Positions 40,601 to 55,600 of a stretch of 64,000 bases of DNA are shown here, piece by piece (the stretch's first letter is position 1; each line of letters starts with the position of its first letter). Under the pieces are notes generated by a model. The model saw only the letters and a list, made by a program, of their open reading frames with translations, was not told the origin of the DNA and ran no database searches. The DNA comes from Pieris napi (Eukaryota > Arthropoda > Insecta > Lepidoptera > Pieridae), in contig NC_062238.1 of assembly GCF_905475465.1 (NCBI RefSeq), forward strand, positions 11,501,368-11,565,367, read 5' to 3'. A program made the translations under genes and the position numbers.

Positions 40601-43600
40601 GAGAGCTGGGTGAGCTATACCCACTAAAACCATTTTGGATAGAAGGACACCAGCTTAATCGATAGCTCTTTTACATTAGCTTGTTTTGTTAGATCATTCC
40701 AGCTTCTTTTGCCTTTGATATGATGTAGATATTGATATGTTCTTTAATATTGTGGAACATTGTTTTATTCTAACATCAGGTGAGCCTCCTGCCCGTTTGC
40801 CCCCCGTTATATATAAAAAAAAAAAATCAATAGTTTTCGCAGCGCATGCGATGAAAAATATTTTAAAGTTTTTTTTTACACCTTAGATACATACTTACAT
40901 ACAAATCTTTCCTCTTTATAAGATTAGTATATGCAGCTACTAGCTTTACATTATACAGACATTTGAATGAAAACGTTGGCGTCGCTTGTTTATTATCAAT
41001 TATGGACCTCATGATGACATCATGCTCCATATAAAATCTTAATCGATGTCTTTTTGCTCTGAAACACTATTAATATCCATTAAAGCGAATTTGATTGTCA
41101 CTTTCTGAAGTGGTGACTTGCATTTGCTTGCAGTTTGTGTTGACGGTGTCTTTTTAGAAACTGAATATGATATGTATCTGATTGAGTTAATAAATCTAGT
41201 ATAGTGCATATAAGTGCAAGTGCGGTATCTCGGACACACGAACATAGTGTCGAAACATTATAGAACACTAAGACTGTTAATGAACATTACCTTAGTTTAA
41301 TCTATTCATTAGTGATGTAGAAAATTAAGGGTCTGTTTCACAATGTATGGATAAAGTACCAAATAGCTATGCAACACATAAATTATTTGGAAGATAAATT
41401 ATTGTGCTATTTGACATTCATCTGACTCATAACTTATGATGGACTTTATGTGACGAATAGCCCTATCTAACAGTCGTGAAACGCAATAATAGTGTTTATC
41501 CTACCAATAACTAATAAATAGCTAATTTGGAACTTATGTAGAACTTATCCGTACATTGTGAAACAGACCCTAAGTCAGCAAAATATTACTTAAAACTTGG
41601 CGATTAAAAATAGTGGCGGAGAGTTTCTTGCCAGTGCTTCTTGCCCGCTCTACGCCCTTGACTTGCGAACTGTAGTAAAATCTGTTGAGGTTAACAAGTG
41701 TACTTGGTTACTTTTTATTAATTTAAATTGTTACTTTTTATTTTTTTTATTTTTTATTAATATAAAGTTATTTTGAGTTTGAGATACTCGTTATTTTTAC
41801 AGCTCCTTTCTAAATTGAGACCATAATTAAAACTTTAGTACCAGGTAAATAATTTAAAGCATATACTCTCTTATTAACATCATTCACTCTAGCAAAATTG
41901 TTCATTTCTGAAGCTCTACTTTAAATCAAATTTCTCATATTAAGGTTGTTTTTAAGGCAGTGTGTCTATTTTGACACCATCTTATTAATCTCTTCTCAAT
42001 TTCAGATGCCCTGTTGGCTGACCTTCAAAACTCGATAAACCCCGGCCGCGTCAGTAGTCCCATCGGGCGGACTACATCACCGAGTGCCAGGACCAGTTCT
42101 CCCGGTAGGACAGCGTCACCAATTGGAAGAGGCAGCTCCCCTGGTCGATTGAGCTCCCAGGGGGGAAGTTTGAGCTCCCCTACATCTACTGGATATGGTT
42201 CAATTAATGGCTCGAGGAATATAGGATCTGATTATGCTAAGCCAGCGTCTGTGAGTATTTATAACACTTTCTTTTATTGGTTTTGTTCTTTGAAAGCACA
42301 TGTGTTCTTTGAAGAAACATTTTTTACTTTAATTTTTATTGCAAATAACATTTGTTTTATCTTAGGGTGAGATCTATAGTGCGCACTTAGACTTTGCTCT
42401 GACTTAACTATCGAGTTAAGACACAGTCGGTATTTATAGAGCAAACTGCGAATCTCTCCGAGTGTTGGCTTAGCTTAATCCCAAGTCCACGAAATCGACG
42501 ACTTACCAAAAACTTTGACTATAAGCCTAACAAAAATAATGGCCTAAAATTTGCTCTACCATCATATCTTTTACTGGAATTTTTATTTTTGTCGGTTTTT
42601 AATGAACGGTGTTGCCATTTTGTATCGGAGTTCCATAGACTTTGGGAAAAATAGAATTTGAATTCAAAGAAATTATAAATGATCTTGATAAATACCTATG
42701 AAATGCATGAATTAAAATAATTACACATTATTATGGTATTTATTGTTGTTTATTTATATTATTTAGGTAATTGTTCAAACCCCATTTTTGAGAAATCTTA
42801 AAAATAACTGGTGTGATTTTGTATGTCACCTGGTATGCAGCCCTGGCATATTATAGTGACAACGAAATTCAAACTATAACCTAACCGATGTCTCTCGCTT
42901 CACATCTGTTATTTTCGTTTCCCTGAATCTTCTACCATTTATTACCTGACTACCCTTAAAAAAATTGAGATAGGAGTGGAACATATGAAATTAAAAAATC
43001 TGTTAGAAATAGAATTTCTTTAACAAAAATATAAATTAGTATTAGAAATATGTATTACACTTAAAAAAAGAATCAGTAAAGAAATTATTAAAATGAAACA
43101 AGTTTTGATTTGATATTCTTTATTACCAAACAAATTACCTAGTTAAATTGTGCAATCACAGATTGCCGGAATGCTAGACCTGTAGGAGATCTTTCATTGT
43201 TTCTGTGTTACTCAACTTCTGCTGTCAGCAAGATCACCATCATCATAAGCATCCTCTCTCTGTATACCTATATTATGCAATACAGCACAAGCTATAATTA
43301 TATATAACTAGTATTTGTCAATTTTGACTGTAGTCCTAGCTGTAAACATGGAAATTTCCTTTTTCACACTCCGAAAAACCTTTAAAAAATATGCCTAGTT
43401 CTTATTTGAGAATAATTATAAATATTGTCAGCTCTTGTCATTGGATTTAAAAGTGTTGTTAACATGAAGTTAAGTGCTGGATAACCGCTGTCACCTACTA
43501 AAACAGGCATTTTCTAAATATCCTGCTGTCGTGTGAACTGCCAGGCCACCTAGTCACTATAGCAAATATTTCCATATCAGGCCCTATTATTGCTTGCACA

Positions 43601-46600
43601 TTTACATAAAATTCCCTTTTTTTATTTCTGTATGCTTCAGAGTGAGCGATACCTTTGGGTCTATTAACTTTTATATGGGTGCAGTCAATAGCTCCCATTA
43701 TACTGTTTAGGCCATGGTGAGTATTAGATCTTCCTAATTCTTCAAACTTCCTTTTGGCTGTGTTCATATTTCTTGGAAAATTTACAAATCTAGGAAGTAA
43801 TTTACTCAACTCTGCAGAGACTTTATTTATAATTAAACAGACTGTAGATTGGCTTATGCTGTTCAGATCACCACACACCATCTGTAATGTCAATAAATTA
43901 TTATTAGTCACATATATGTTATGTTTCTGAAATTCAGAAGACAAAAGTCTTCAACATATGTATTTAAAATCATTTGAGAAGAGGTATAATATATCAAATT
44001 GAAAAACCATACATATTTATGAACACAATATTACCTGAAAACATCCAGTTGCATTTTTATGCCTTAATGCAATAAGTATTTGCAATTGCGGTAGGTTTGG
44101 CGATCCTCTGTTGTTATAAGGTTGCAAGTTTGTAATGATCAGCGTCAGGATCACATTTAATACCGTGTGTTTCAAAATACGGTTCCTTCTTTTTCATTCT
44201 CACCGTACAGGATGGAAGGATTTTGGTTGGAAACAGAAACAGAAAAGAGAAAAAGTGGTTTAAAATGTTCAATTGTTGATAGTTAATACAAGTGCTCTGT
44301 TGCTATTGTCAAAACATTGCGATCCGTTCTACGTAATAAAATTATTGTCATCTTTAAATAATTAATACATTTTCTAAAGGTTACTCGTAAATTTCTAGTT
44401 ATTGCAATAATAAAATAAATGAATACATAAATACCAATAAATTGAAGATATATGTGTACCGTTTTAGATGTTTAAATATTTGTTATTGTTTAATTTTTTC
44501 AAGGATAATAAACAAAGTATTGCATGAAATGAAACATCAATTTGTATTTTGACATTTTCTGTCTTAGCTTGGGCTTAGCTTAATCTCACCGTTAAAATGT
44601 CTATAAATACGAAATCATAGTTTAACCTTAGTGTACACTAAGCAAAGTTTTTCGTAAGGTAAGTCTGAGCAAAGTCCAAGTGCGCACTATAGATCTCACC
44701 CTTAGGGTGAGATCTATAGTGCGCACTTGGACTTTGCTCAGACTTTACTTACGAAAAACACTAAGGTTAAACTATGATTTAGTATATTTATAGACATTTT
44801 AACGGTGAGATTAAGCTAAGCTCAAGCTAAGACAGAAATTGATGTTTCATTTCATGCAATACCTTCTTTATTATCCTTTAAAAAAGTAAAGAATGGTTGT
44901 AGTTAAGTCTGAGCAAAGTCTAAGTGCGCACTATAGATCTCACCCTAAGTCTTCATAAGGCCGTTAGTTATTAGGAAAGAATGTCTATTTGTCAATTGTT
45001 TGTTGTATTGTGAGATAATTATAATTATTTATAAATGTAACTTAATTATCGAAATTTGTCCCAAAGAATCGATCTTAAAATATAAACGACTAGCTCCTAA
45101 TATTATTATAAATAAAAGATTTTGTATTGTTTGTAAGGAATCGACTAAAAAACCACTGTATCGATATCAAAAATTATTTAATAATGCTACATTCATTGCT
45201 TACATTCTAAAATCGCATTTAACTCTGGTTGGGTATAAATTCAAAAACCGTTTTCTCGTGATGTCTTCTTTCACCGTACGGTATTATTTTTATGTATTTC
45301 CTCAATATTCAGAAATCAAAAAGTCAAGAATCAATCATTTATTCATTTAGGTAACACAATGTACACTTATGAACGTCAATAGACATACATGTTAAATGCT
45401 TCTAATTTTACATTTACTGCCAGTTCTCAAAGGGCGTAGAACGGACGAGAAGAACTTGCAATAAATTCTGCGCCACTTTTTTTTATCGACGTGTGTAGAA
45501 GTGAAATCGGTATCCAAATTATCTGATTAAGACATATATTTTTGCAATCGATCCAGTAATTTTTAGTATATTCCATACAAACAATAAAAATCTTTTATTT
45601 CTAATAATATTATAAGACTACATTTTAGGACCGATTCAGACTGGCTGTCCATTTGCTTAATGATAATATAATGCGCATGAGTTATATAGGCTTTAAAAAA
45701 TATGTTCACCCGTGTGAAGGCCTAATGTTAAATATTTGTAATATAAGTTATCTTGGTGTATACTTGTTGATGTGGCAACATAATGATAAAGGCTCTACAC
45801 GTGACGATAACGTTTTGATTGCCGTGTCATTGTAATACGTGATAGGATGTCAATTGTCAATCATGACGTCAGCCTTAGTCATTCGGGTTAGGGGCAAGTA
45901 AGGAAAGTATATGTTTGTCGGATAAGTTGAGTCGAAAGTTTCCATATGAAGTTTGAAAAAATGGAAAGATCCAAAAATGAGACCTCACAATAAAAAGGCC
46001 GGCAACGCACTGGCAATGTGAGTGTCCATGGGCGGCGGTATCACTTAACATCGGATGAGTCTCCTGCCCGTGCCTACTAATATATAAAATAGGTACCTAA
46101 ATAAATACAGTAACTATATACTTTTATTGATTACAGTTCACCACATTGTATATAACGCTATATCTACAGTATATATTACAGCTATGTTTTCCAAAATACA
46201 TGACAATTATGCTAATAGTCCAAGAGGTAGTGAACCCTGGGAGTAACGGTCTCCCTGTAAGGTTAGAAATTTGTATACTTACGATTTATGACATGCTAAG
46301 AGCAATAGCCATGACCTGGCAGGCGTCAGCCCTGCACGTCATCAGCCCCTTTATTTTTTGGACTGTTAAGTAAATTGAGTTTCAAAACTTGTTTCTGTAA
46401 ATTTGAAAATTTAATAGGATAAAGTTTATTTATTGTAAATCTTAAAAAAAAATTGACAGGCGATTACAATAAGCAGAAGTATATGACAGATCAATTAGAA
46501 AACGTACAGTTGATGAGGTAAAATAAACTTTATCCTGTATACTTAAAATTTTTATATGTTTTCAAGTAAACGTCTCAGAGTAAATATGTACAATGCCAGG

Positions 46601-49600
46601 CGGTTTTGAACAGCATAATACCTTGACAGGCGAGGGGACAGCTGCTAAGGGCGTGCAAATAAGAAATGTTACATGAACGAATACAGTAAATGCAATGTAT
46701 TTTATTGGGTTTTATACAATCTACATTATTTTTAACATTCATTTTCTTCAGCATCATCCGAAATTTCGCTATCACTGTTTTCATCATCATCTGATTCTTT
46801 AACAATGTTTTCCTCATCTGAAAATAGTAAAAAAAAATATTTTAATGAATCAATAAGGTTGTTAAGAATTAAATGTCAAGCTCAATTACATAGGACTGCG
46901 TATTAAATGTTACGGAATAAAATAGTTGTATGTTACCTGAAATGAATTCCTCAGTTTCAGTCGATTGTGCTGTGGCAGTATCAGCAGGTCCTTGTAAAAG
47001 TATGTCGTATATAGAAGATGGAACCGTATTCCCCTCAAACCAATTAAATTCGTAACGACTATCAATTAAGTTCCAACCGTTATTTTCAGGTGTAAGAATT
47101 GTTGGTTCTTTTAAATTACAATTTCGCCATATATTTGTAATGTAGGCAGTTCTCAATAATTGTTGATGTAGTTTACGTTTGCAGGGTGGTAAATTTGATG
47201 AATCATAGCTTACTACTTTGATTTACTTTTATTCAACGTAGTCTCTGTAAATCGTATAGTTTTTTCGTCAGTGTCTTCGTTACACATCACACAAACCACG
47301 TGTTCCAATTCCATCTTGCACACTATATACTGAAATGTTAATATTAAGTACAACAATACACAATATCACTGCACAATTGATAATAATATTTAATTTTTAA
47401 AAAATCAAACTTTAGTTTGATTTTTTAAAAGCCATGATATGATTATTTTTTATTGATCAGCCCACTACAGAATATATTAAACTCTAGATAAGTAGTGTTT
47501 ATTCGGTTACATTCACATTCAGAAGACTTCGAATTCTTCTAAATGTAACAAATTCTTTTTAATTAAACATCCTATTTTAATGGCAATAAAATTCGTTGTT
47601 CTTAACGACAATAGCTGTAATAGATTCAAGACTACATTATAAGCTCCATTCAGGATTCAGGATAAATGGGCAGAAAGCTCAAGCGCAATGCCAGGGCTCG
47701 CAAGTGCGTTGCCTGTATTTAAAAAATTGGTACACTCTTTTGAAGGAGTTGTAGCAAGTAGCTGTATCATGTCCTTTATACAAACCCACAAACCTGTACA
47801 TTTCACTGAATGGCCCTTTCATTGTTATATTTCGAGTTGGCTTTGACACAGTTACTGGGAACGACTTTTCAACATTTGGAAAGTGAGTCAAGTTGCATTC
47901 GTATAGATTTGCACTTTCTTTACCCAAACGATGACCTTATTTCTCGTTGGCATACATATTGACTGTTAAAAGTTTAAAAGCTAGAAAGAGGTCATGGATT
48001 CAGAAGTGCTACAGTGCCAAATTTATAATATATATATATATTTTTTTATAAAGACAATTCACACCAATTGACCTAGTCCCATGCTAAGCTGGTGAAGCTT
48101 GTGTTATGGGTACGAGGCAACGGATATACGTACATATTATAGATAGATAGACATATAAATACATATTTAAACACCCAAGACCTAAGCACAACACCAAATG
48201 CTCATCACATCGATGTTCGCCTCAGCCGGGGATCGAACCCGGGACCCATGGATTCGTAGTCAGGGGTACTAACCACTAGACCAATGAGTCCTCAAATTAT
48301 CTCAATGATGAATGATGTCTTATATCAATGATATTTATCTTCATAAAAAAAAATCAGTGGCGCTACAACCTCTTTAGGTCTTAGCCTCAGATTTCTGAAT
48401 CTGTTTCATGATCATTTTTAAATCTAATAGGCAAGTAGGTGATCAGCCTCCAGTGCCTGACACACGCCGTCGACTTTTTGGGTCTAAGACATGTCGGTTT
48501 CCTCACGATGTTTTCCTTCACCGTTTGAGCAAATGTTTAATGCGCATATAGAAAGAAAGTCCATTGGTGCACAGCCGGGGATCGAACCTACGACCAGGTA
48601 TGAGAGCCGCACGCTGAAGCCACTAGGCTAACACTGCTCTATCTTAATAGGTAACTTAATAGTTGTTAATGAGATAGAATTATTACCAAAAACATTAACG
48701 ATTGATTCATACAAAAAAACCCTATTTAGGTTTGGGCTTCATATTTCTGTATGTGTCATGTTTTGTTTGGACTAATACCTGCAGCTGAGTTTCATCATCG
48801 GACGTCAAGGCAAATCAAATCAAATCAAAATACGTTTATTCAATTTAGATGCTTCTTAGAGCATGCTTATGAATGTCAACAACGTTTACAAAATTCACGA
48901 AAGAGCAGGACTACGCCATCCGTTCGCAAAACTACCAGGAGGCCTTGTTCTGAGAAGAACGGGCAAGAAACTCAGCAAGTTTTGCCCTCCCTTTACATTA
49001 CAATTATTCAAAGGAAAATGTCATAAACCACAACGTCATTAAAGTTACATAAGTAAAAAAAAATAAAAAATTTGTTCTGTGATTTACCACATTCACCATT
49101 ACACACATATTCATAACACTTCAAAGATAACAAATCAAATTATAAGAATATAATTAGAACTATTGCCAAGCGTTTTTATCTTCCAGGTAGTCATTGACTG
49201 TGTAGTAACCTTTACACAATATTAAGGTTTTTTTTATATGTGTTTTGAATCTGTTTAAAGGCAGTTCCAATATTTCACTAGGAATCATGTTATAGCAGCG
49301 TATACTTAGGCCCATAAATGAAGTATTTATTTTCTGCAACCTGTAAGACGGCTGGAAAAGTTTTCCCTTATTTCTTGTATTCCTATTGTGAATGTCGCTG
49401 TTCTTTAAAAGAGAACTAATATTACTACGCACAAAAATGATACAGTTGTAAATATATTGGGAAGGTACCGTCAAAATATCGATTTTCTTGAACAAATTTC
49501 TAAGTGAAGTGCCTGGTTTCAAGCAATAAATTGACCTAATAGCACGTTTTTGCAAGATAAAAATAGATTGTATATCTGCTGCTTTGCCCCATAAAAGAAT

Positions 49601-52600
49601 TCCATACGACATAACGCTGTGAAAGTAACTAAAATATACTATTCTGGCAGTTTCCTCGTCTGTGAGTTGCCTAATTTTCCTAATAGCGTATGCCGCACAA
49701 CTAAGCTTGTCAGAAAGTTTAGTGATATGCTGACTCCATTGAAGTTTTTGGTCTATTGTAATGCCCAAAAATACCGTAGAATCAACTAAATTTAGTTTTT
49801 CATTGTTCAAAATAATTCAAAGTTAATAAAAATAGTTCAGATAATAATAAAATAGTTCAAAATACAAAATACCATCCGTATCACCTCAGTGTCCGTCGTT
49901 CAATAAAATAAATAACAAGAAACAATATTTTAAAACGCATGTAGAATGGATTTACCGTAAGAAGAGACTGATTCCCGTACACACGGACACAGGCGTCATA
50001 ATAAACAACAGAGTGTACTTAAGTATTATAAATTCTCATTTGCATTGTTGTACTATTTTTACTTGACCAAAGCTTAATTTTGATGAATCGACGTTTTTAT
50101 TTTAAGTTTAAGAAAGTTATGGGGCCGTTCAATATTACGTAAGCAGATTTACTGCAATTTATCCCCCCCCCCACCTCTTGTCAGCAAAAGTAAGCAAAGC
50201 TCTCAAAAATAATAGTACATAAACGTATTTTGTAGGAAACCTCGAAAATGCATATCGTTTTCAAGCATAGACAATGTGTGGGTAATATGTGTAAAAAAGT
50301 AAATAATTACTGTTGACCACCAAATAAGAAAATCAAAGACCCTCTTCCTAAAGTGCTTACGTAATACTTGAACGGCCCCTTATTAGTTGATTAAAGAGCT
50401 GAGTGTGAACACACACTAATGACGATATTGCAGCAACAAATATTTAAGAAAAATTCGGTAGCAGCCGGGTGTTAAGAGAGTAAATTTAACGTAACTTTTG
50501 AATTGGCAACGATGTTGAAACGCCATCTAGTGACATAATGAATGAACGTGTAGAATTTAAAGTCTATTTTCTAGTAGTTAACGACTTGGATGTGATCCAA
50601 TTGGATTTCTCAATGAATACTAGATGTCGTTAAATATGTATGAAATACATCCTCTAGGAATATATACGGCCTCATTCATAAGCTTAGTGCACGCGTAGTC
50701 AATTGTCAAAATATTGTCATTTCGTATTACACTAAATTTAAGTGTTATGACATAATATATAGAGAAATCTAAGGCCAAGGTGGTAGGATGTATCTCGTAG
50801 GAGTAGGTATAGGCAAAAAGGGCTTGACTGTTCTTAGCTGGGAAAAAGCTTATTAAAATCTTATCGCTAACATGAAAAGTTTTGTTGTTATATTTATATC
50901 CCGATGTACATCATCGCCCAATCATTAAAATTCTAATTTAACTGTTATAAACTTAGAACAAAGATTTATTAAAGAAAAAAAATTACGATTTGATTTCCTA
51001 AATTCCTTTCAAACAATGCTTTATTCGATTTGGAATTTAGCACTCAAAACCACATTACCAATGTCTGGAAGTATTAAAAGTCCCTTATATAAAGAAATTA
51101 AGCTTTAAACCAGTGTTTCCCAACTTCCCACGCCCTACAGGGGGGCAATTTGATTGTGAAGGGGGGCAATCGAAATCAGCCGGATATAACACAGAATGGA
51201 GAGTGGAGACTGAAGCTAACCAAATTGGAACCTTATATAAAATCTCTGTGCAGCAAGCATCAAGCGAGCAAGATTTAAATTAATATAGAAAAATTATTTG
51301 GAATTTGAATTTCAGTTTTTCATTATGTTTTGAAAATTTACTTATTGTTTCGTTAACAATTTCCTTATTATTTAATAGGGGGGTAATCGTATGTTACATA
51401 GAGGGGGCATTTAGGTAGGTAGGTAGGTAGGAAACACTGCTAGAAACTATATATTTATGTGGTCACGGTCACGAATGGAGTTATGAGAAACATATTTCTC
51501 AAGGTTTCTAATCTATTTACGTCTTAGATACAGAGTTATAAATTTCTGGGCACAATATCAACGTTGTATAAATACTGTATATACTTGTATAAAGTTTTTT
51601 TTGTGGAAAATCATAATTATGTCAACGGATTTTACTTTATACGAGGGAGACAATTTAGAAGGTGGATAGACCAAATAAAGGAATAGAGGAAGGCACACTG
51701 CAGACAGGAATGGCCGGATTAGGAGGAGGCCTTTGCCAAAAAGAGAAATATGTTTAAGTGTAAATGTTTCTGAAATAAAAGTCTATTATTATTATTACTA
51801 TATATATCGTGACGAGTGCTGACGACCAATGATACCACTGACCACAGTTGTAAAGCTCAAAACGTAGTGTTATTATTCGCATCTATACTCGTTGAAGAGA
51901 TTTCTGGGATGTATGCCATGATTAATGTTATTATTGTATATTTATTTAGATTTTAAGATTTAATTTACGTACATATTCTGAATTTATAATCATATCAAAA
52001 AGAAATTGTACTTATTCGAGACTGTAAGTAGTGTTATTAGATACTTTCCTATGTTAAATATCCTTTTTAGTAAATTAGAATAGACTAAAATTACTTATTA
52101 GACTTTAGTTAGGCTAGATTGTAATGTTCCATGATGTCTTAGTAAAGACACATGTATTTAAAAAAAAACTAAATGATAACTTAAACATACACATAAATAT
52201 GTATTATAATGTCTGCTTCATGCTAAATACCCATGCTGTAAACACATGTCGTTAAAAATAAATGCAAAACAATGCTAATGACTTGGTTTTATGATTTTAA
52301 GATTCAAAGAAATAGTTTTATTTAATTATAATTAATTATAACATAATTTATATAATAATAAGAACGGTGAAGGAAAACATCGTAAGGAAACAGGCTTTCC
52401 TTAGACTCAAAAAGTCGACGGCGTGTATCAGGCACAGGAGGCTGATTGACTTGCCTATTAGATGGACAAAAAAAGCTTGTAGCATCACTGATTTTTTTTT
52501 TATTAAATGTAGCTCGTAATAAGTAACTCGTCGATAAAAAAATTGAGTGTCTCTTAAATTGAATTTATTTATTTATTAAGGAAACTAAGCATATACATCT

Positions 52601-55600
52601 CTATACAGTAAAAGTAAATTACCTACTCTAAAAGAACTGACAGTAAATTTCGCGATTCTTATGAATCCAAATATCGTGTTACAAGATGCGTCCATTATAA
52701 TATACTTCTCATGACATTGAAGCATTGAATTTTAATTTTTCTTTTGCCCACAGCCAACCTACCAGAACGCAAGCGTGGTACACGAAAAGGCAGTACCAAA
52801 GTACACCAACCAGAGCTTCACACCCAGTTATGGCGCAAACCCTGGTTATGGGAGAACGGGCAGGGGGAACCTATCGGAGCTGGACACATTATTGGATGAC
52901 CTGAGTAATGCAAGATACGGAAACTATGCAGAGAAGAATTATACCGACAGATCCGGTAAGTCATCATATATTACCGGATAGAATTATCTCTGTAGGCATA
53001 ATTCTACTTACGAAGGCTTTTGTTTTGTGAAGAAAGCAAAATCGTCGGTTGTAAGAGTTTTTTTTCTTCCGCCGGTATTTTGCCGGTGTAATGCTACAGC
53101 TAACATAAGTTATGTACAACAACAAATAATTTTAATAAACATATAGCCAACTATAGTATACATAATATATATACAAAAAGGTTCAAATGTTTATGAAAGG
53201 ACAAATTCAATAAAAATTATGAAATACGTAATTTAGGTATGATTGAATGAATTAATCATTGTGTGTGTGTTGTTGATGGTGTGTAAGTGAGGGTGTGTAT
53301 GTGGAGTGTGCTCACGATGCAGGTGATTTAGCGCTATGGCGCTTTTATTCATTTTTTTCTTACGTAAATGTTCGAACCTTTATGTATATATACTATGTGT
53401 TCCATCTTTGGCTATATGTTTAGTATACCTAATTGTTTTTTAATATATATAATGTATGTTAGTTGTATGGTTACGAAATAAATAAAAACAAAATTATTTC
53501 CTACTTTACAACTTACTTTACATGTGGTTGTATGTGGTTTACTTCAATTGTATCAAAATAATAATATTATAGGTACGTTAATAAAAATCGCATATAACCA
53601 GAAACCGTAAAAGGGATTTTAATGATTATTTCCAAAGCTTAGCATTTAAAAAAAGCCTTACACACCATAAGCTAACAAAAAAATTTTTTTTTTCTATATC
53701 GATTCAAGTTTTAATTACAAGATTGATAAATCAGTGAATTTTATATAATTTAACTAAAACAAAAACAGAACATAATAAAAAACGAATAACTGCCGGAATT
53801 TGTTCCGGTTGCCGGCCTTTGGGCCGGCAACGCACTCGCGAGCCCTCTGACATTGAGAGTGTCCATGGGCGGTATCACTTAACATTAGGTGAGCCTGTTA
53901 CTGTCCTGCCCGTTTGCCATTTTTTTCTATAAAAAAATAAGAATACGAAACATCGTAGTAATAATCAGAACTGTATGTTAAATATAGATTTTAAATCTTT
54001 TGAAAGCAAATGTTTTCTTTGGCAGCCTCCCGAACTGAAATAGATCGATGTTATTATCTTACGAAATATAGTTATCATTACTCTATGTACATTATCCAAT
54101 TAAATTTATCTTCGCCGGAAATTTTGAGCAGGTGTATTTATTTTGTAATCCTACAGCTAACCTAGGAATTAAGATGTTTATTCTCATTAAAAACATACAT
54201 TTTACTTACATGAGAAAAAAATATTTATATTAACTAAAATAATAATACACGGCTCAAATATAGTCTTTCCTCCAACTTCGATTTTGTTCCCTTTGGAGTA
54301 GAGACTATTGGGGTTCAAGTGCACAGGTGCTAATTAATGTGTAGTCTGCCAAGTTAATATATCGATCTGGTTGGTACGCTTGAATTAAATTAACTCCAGA
54401 AAATAAACCACGCCTTATATGAAAATTGTATTCGTTTTTACAAACTCCCAAGAGTAATTAGAGAATTATCACTGAATAAATTCAAAAAAACGCGTAAATT
54501 AAGCTTTCTATAATAAATTAATAAAGCTTTTTATAAATTTGACGAATATTTAAATGGTCCTAATCCTTGGGATTGATTTGCTCCAGTTCAAAGAATATTT
54601 ATGACTCAAAACTTATTGATTAAAAATACGTACAAAATTATTACGTATATATTATGTATTAAATGAAACACTTCAATGTTACTATGGAAGTTGCAGAGTA
54701 CCAGTGCCGATTTAGTTGACATTGCAACACTATTCTTAAAACAATGTACCTAATTAGGTTATCATCATTTGATAACACGTTTCATATACCTGTGTACATT
54801 AGTGATTTACTCGTCTTTTTTAATGTCAATGGGGTATTTGACATTTTTGAAGTTATACTTCTTTAGGCGCGTTATGAAAAATTTATGAGAGTGAAATTTT
54901 ACGATGCGCGCGCACCTGTGACACAAAATTGGGAGTGTGATTATAGCGTGCGCGAGCGAGATAGGAATAAGACAATCTACAAGTAAAAAGACATAGAATA
55001 TGCGTGAAGTTCGTATGCCAAGAATTTTGAATGACCATAATGACATTTGTCATTTACTTTTTAAACAAATAAGGAGTTTTAATTATTTTTTCAAAGAAAT
55101 TTATTAATTTTATATTGTGCAATACTGCCAAAGCTATACATGCATACATCTTAGTGTTTGGTAGAGATGTTCTAAATATATAATAATATATACTTTTAAC
55201 TAAATAGAATATATGTTACACTTAATGTAAGAGAATAATAATAAATAATTATTTATTTAATTTTTCAAATTTAAACTGAACTTAATTGACTATAATGACT
55301 CCTTTTTCAGTCTTTGATTATTTAATTGTAATTAATTATTTGTATGCAATCAAAAACTATTTTTAATAATGCCAAAGAAGTATAACTTCTTAAGCGCGTA
55401 CATAAGTACACGCACCCTTTTTTTTTCATGTAAGAGGAGGCAAACGGATAGAAGGCTCATCTGATGTTAAGTAATACCACCGTCAATGGACGCTCACATT
55501 GTCAGGAGGCTCGCATGTGCGTTGCCGGCCTTTTATGAATCGGTACACTCTTTGAAGGACCCTAAGTCGAATTGGTTCGTGAATGTGTTAGTTTCTTCCT

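Noticed and set aside
45000..45350. 116-codon plus-strand frame next to the Harbinger MITE
   Set aside because: No domain-like pattern, and it ends inside a family B LINE tail.
46869..47156. 95-codon minus-strand frame as a host gene
   Set aside because: It lies in a region whose ends recur at 24058, with broken flanking frames, so a decayed mobile element is likelier.
54807..55046. 79-codon minus-strand frame
   Set aside because: It falls within the conserved end of a transposon copy and is not matched by an intact frame in the sister copy at 5371.
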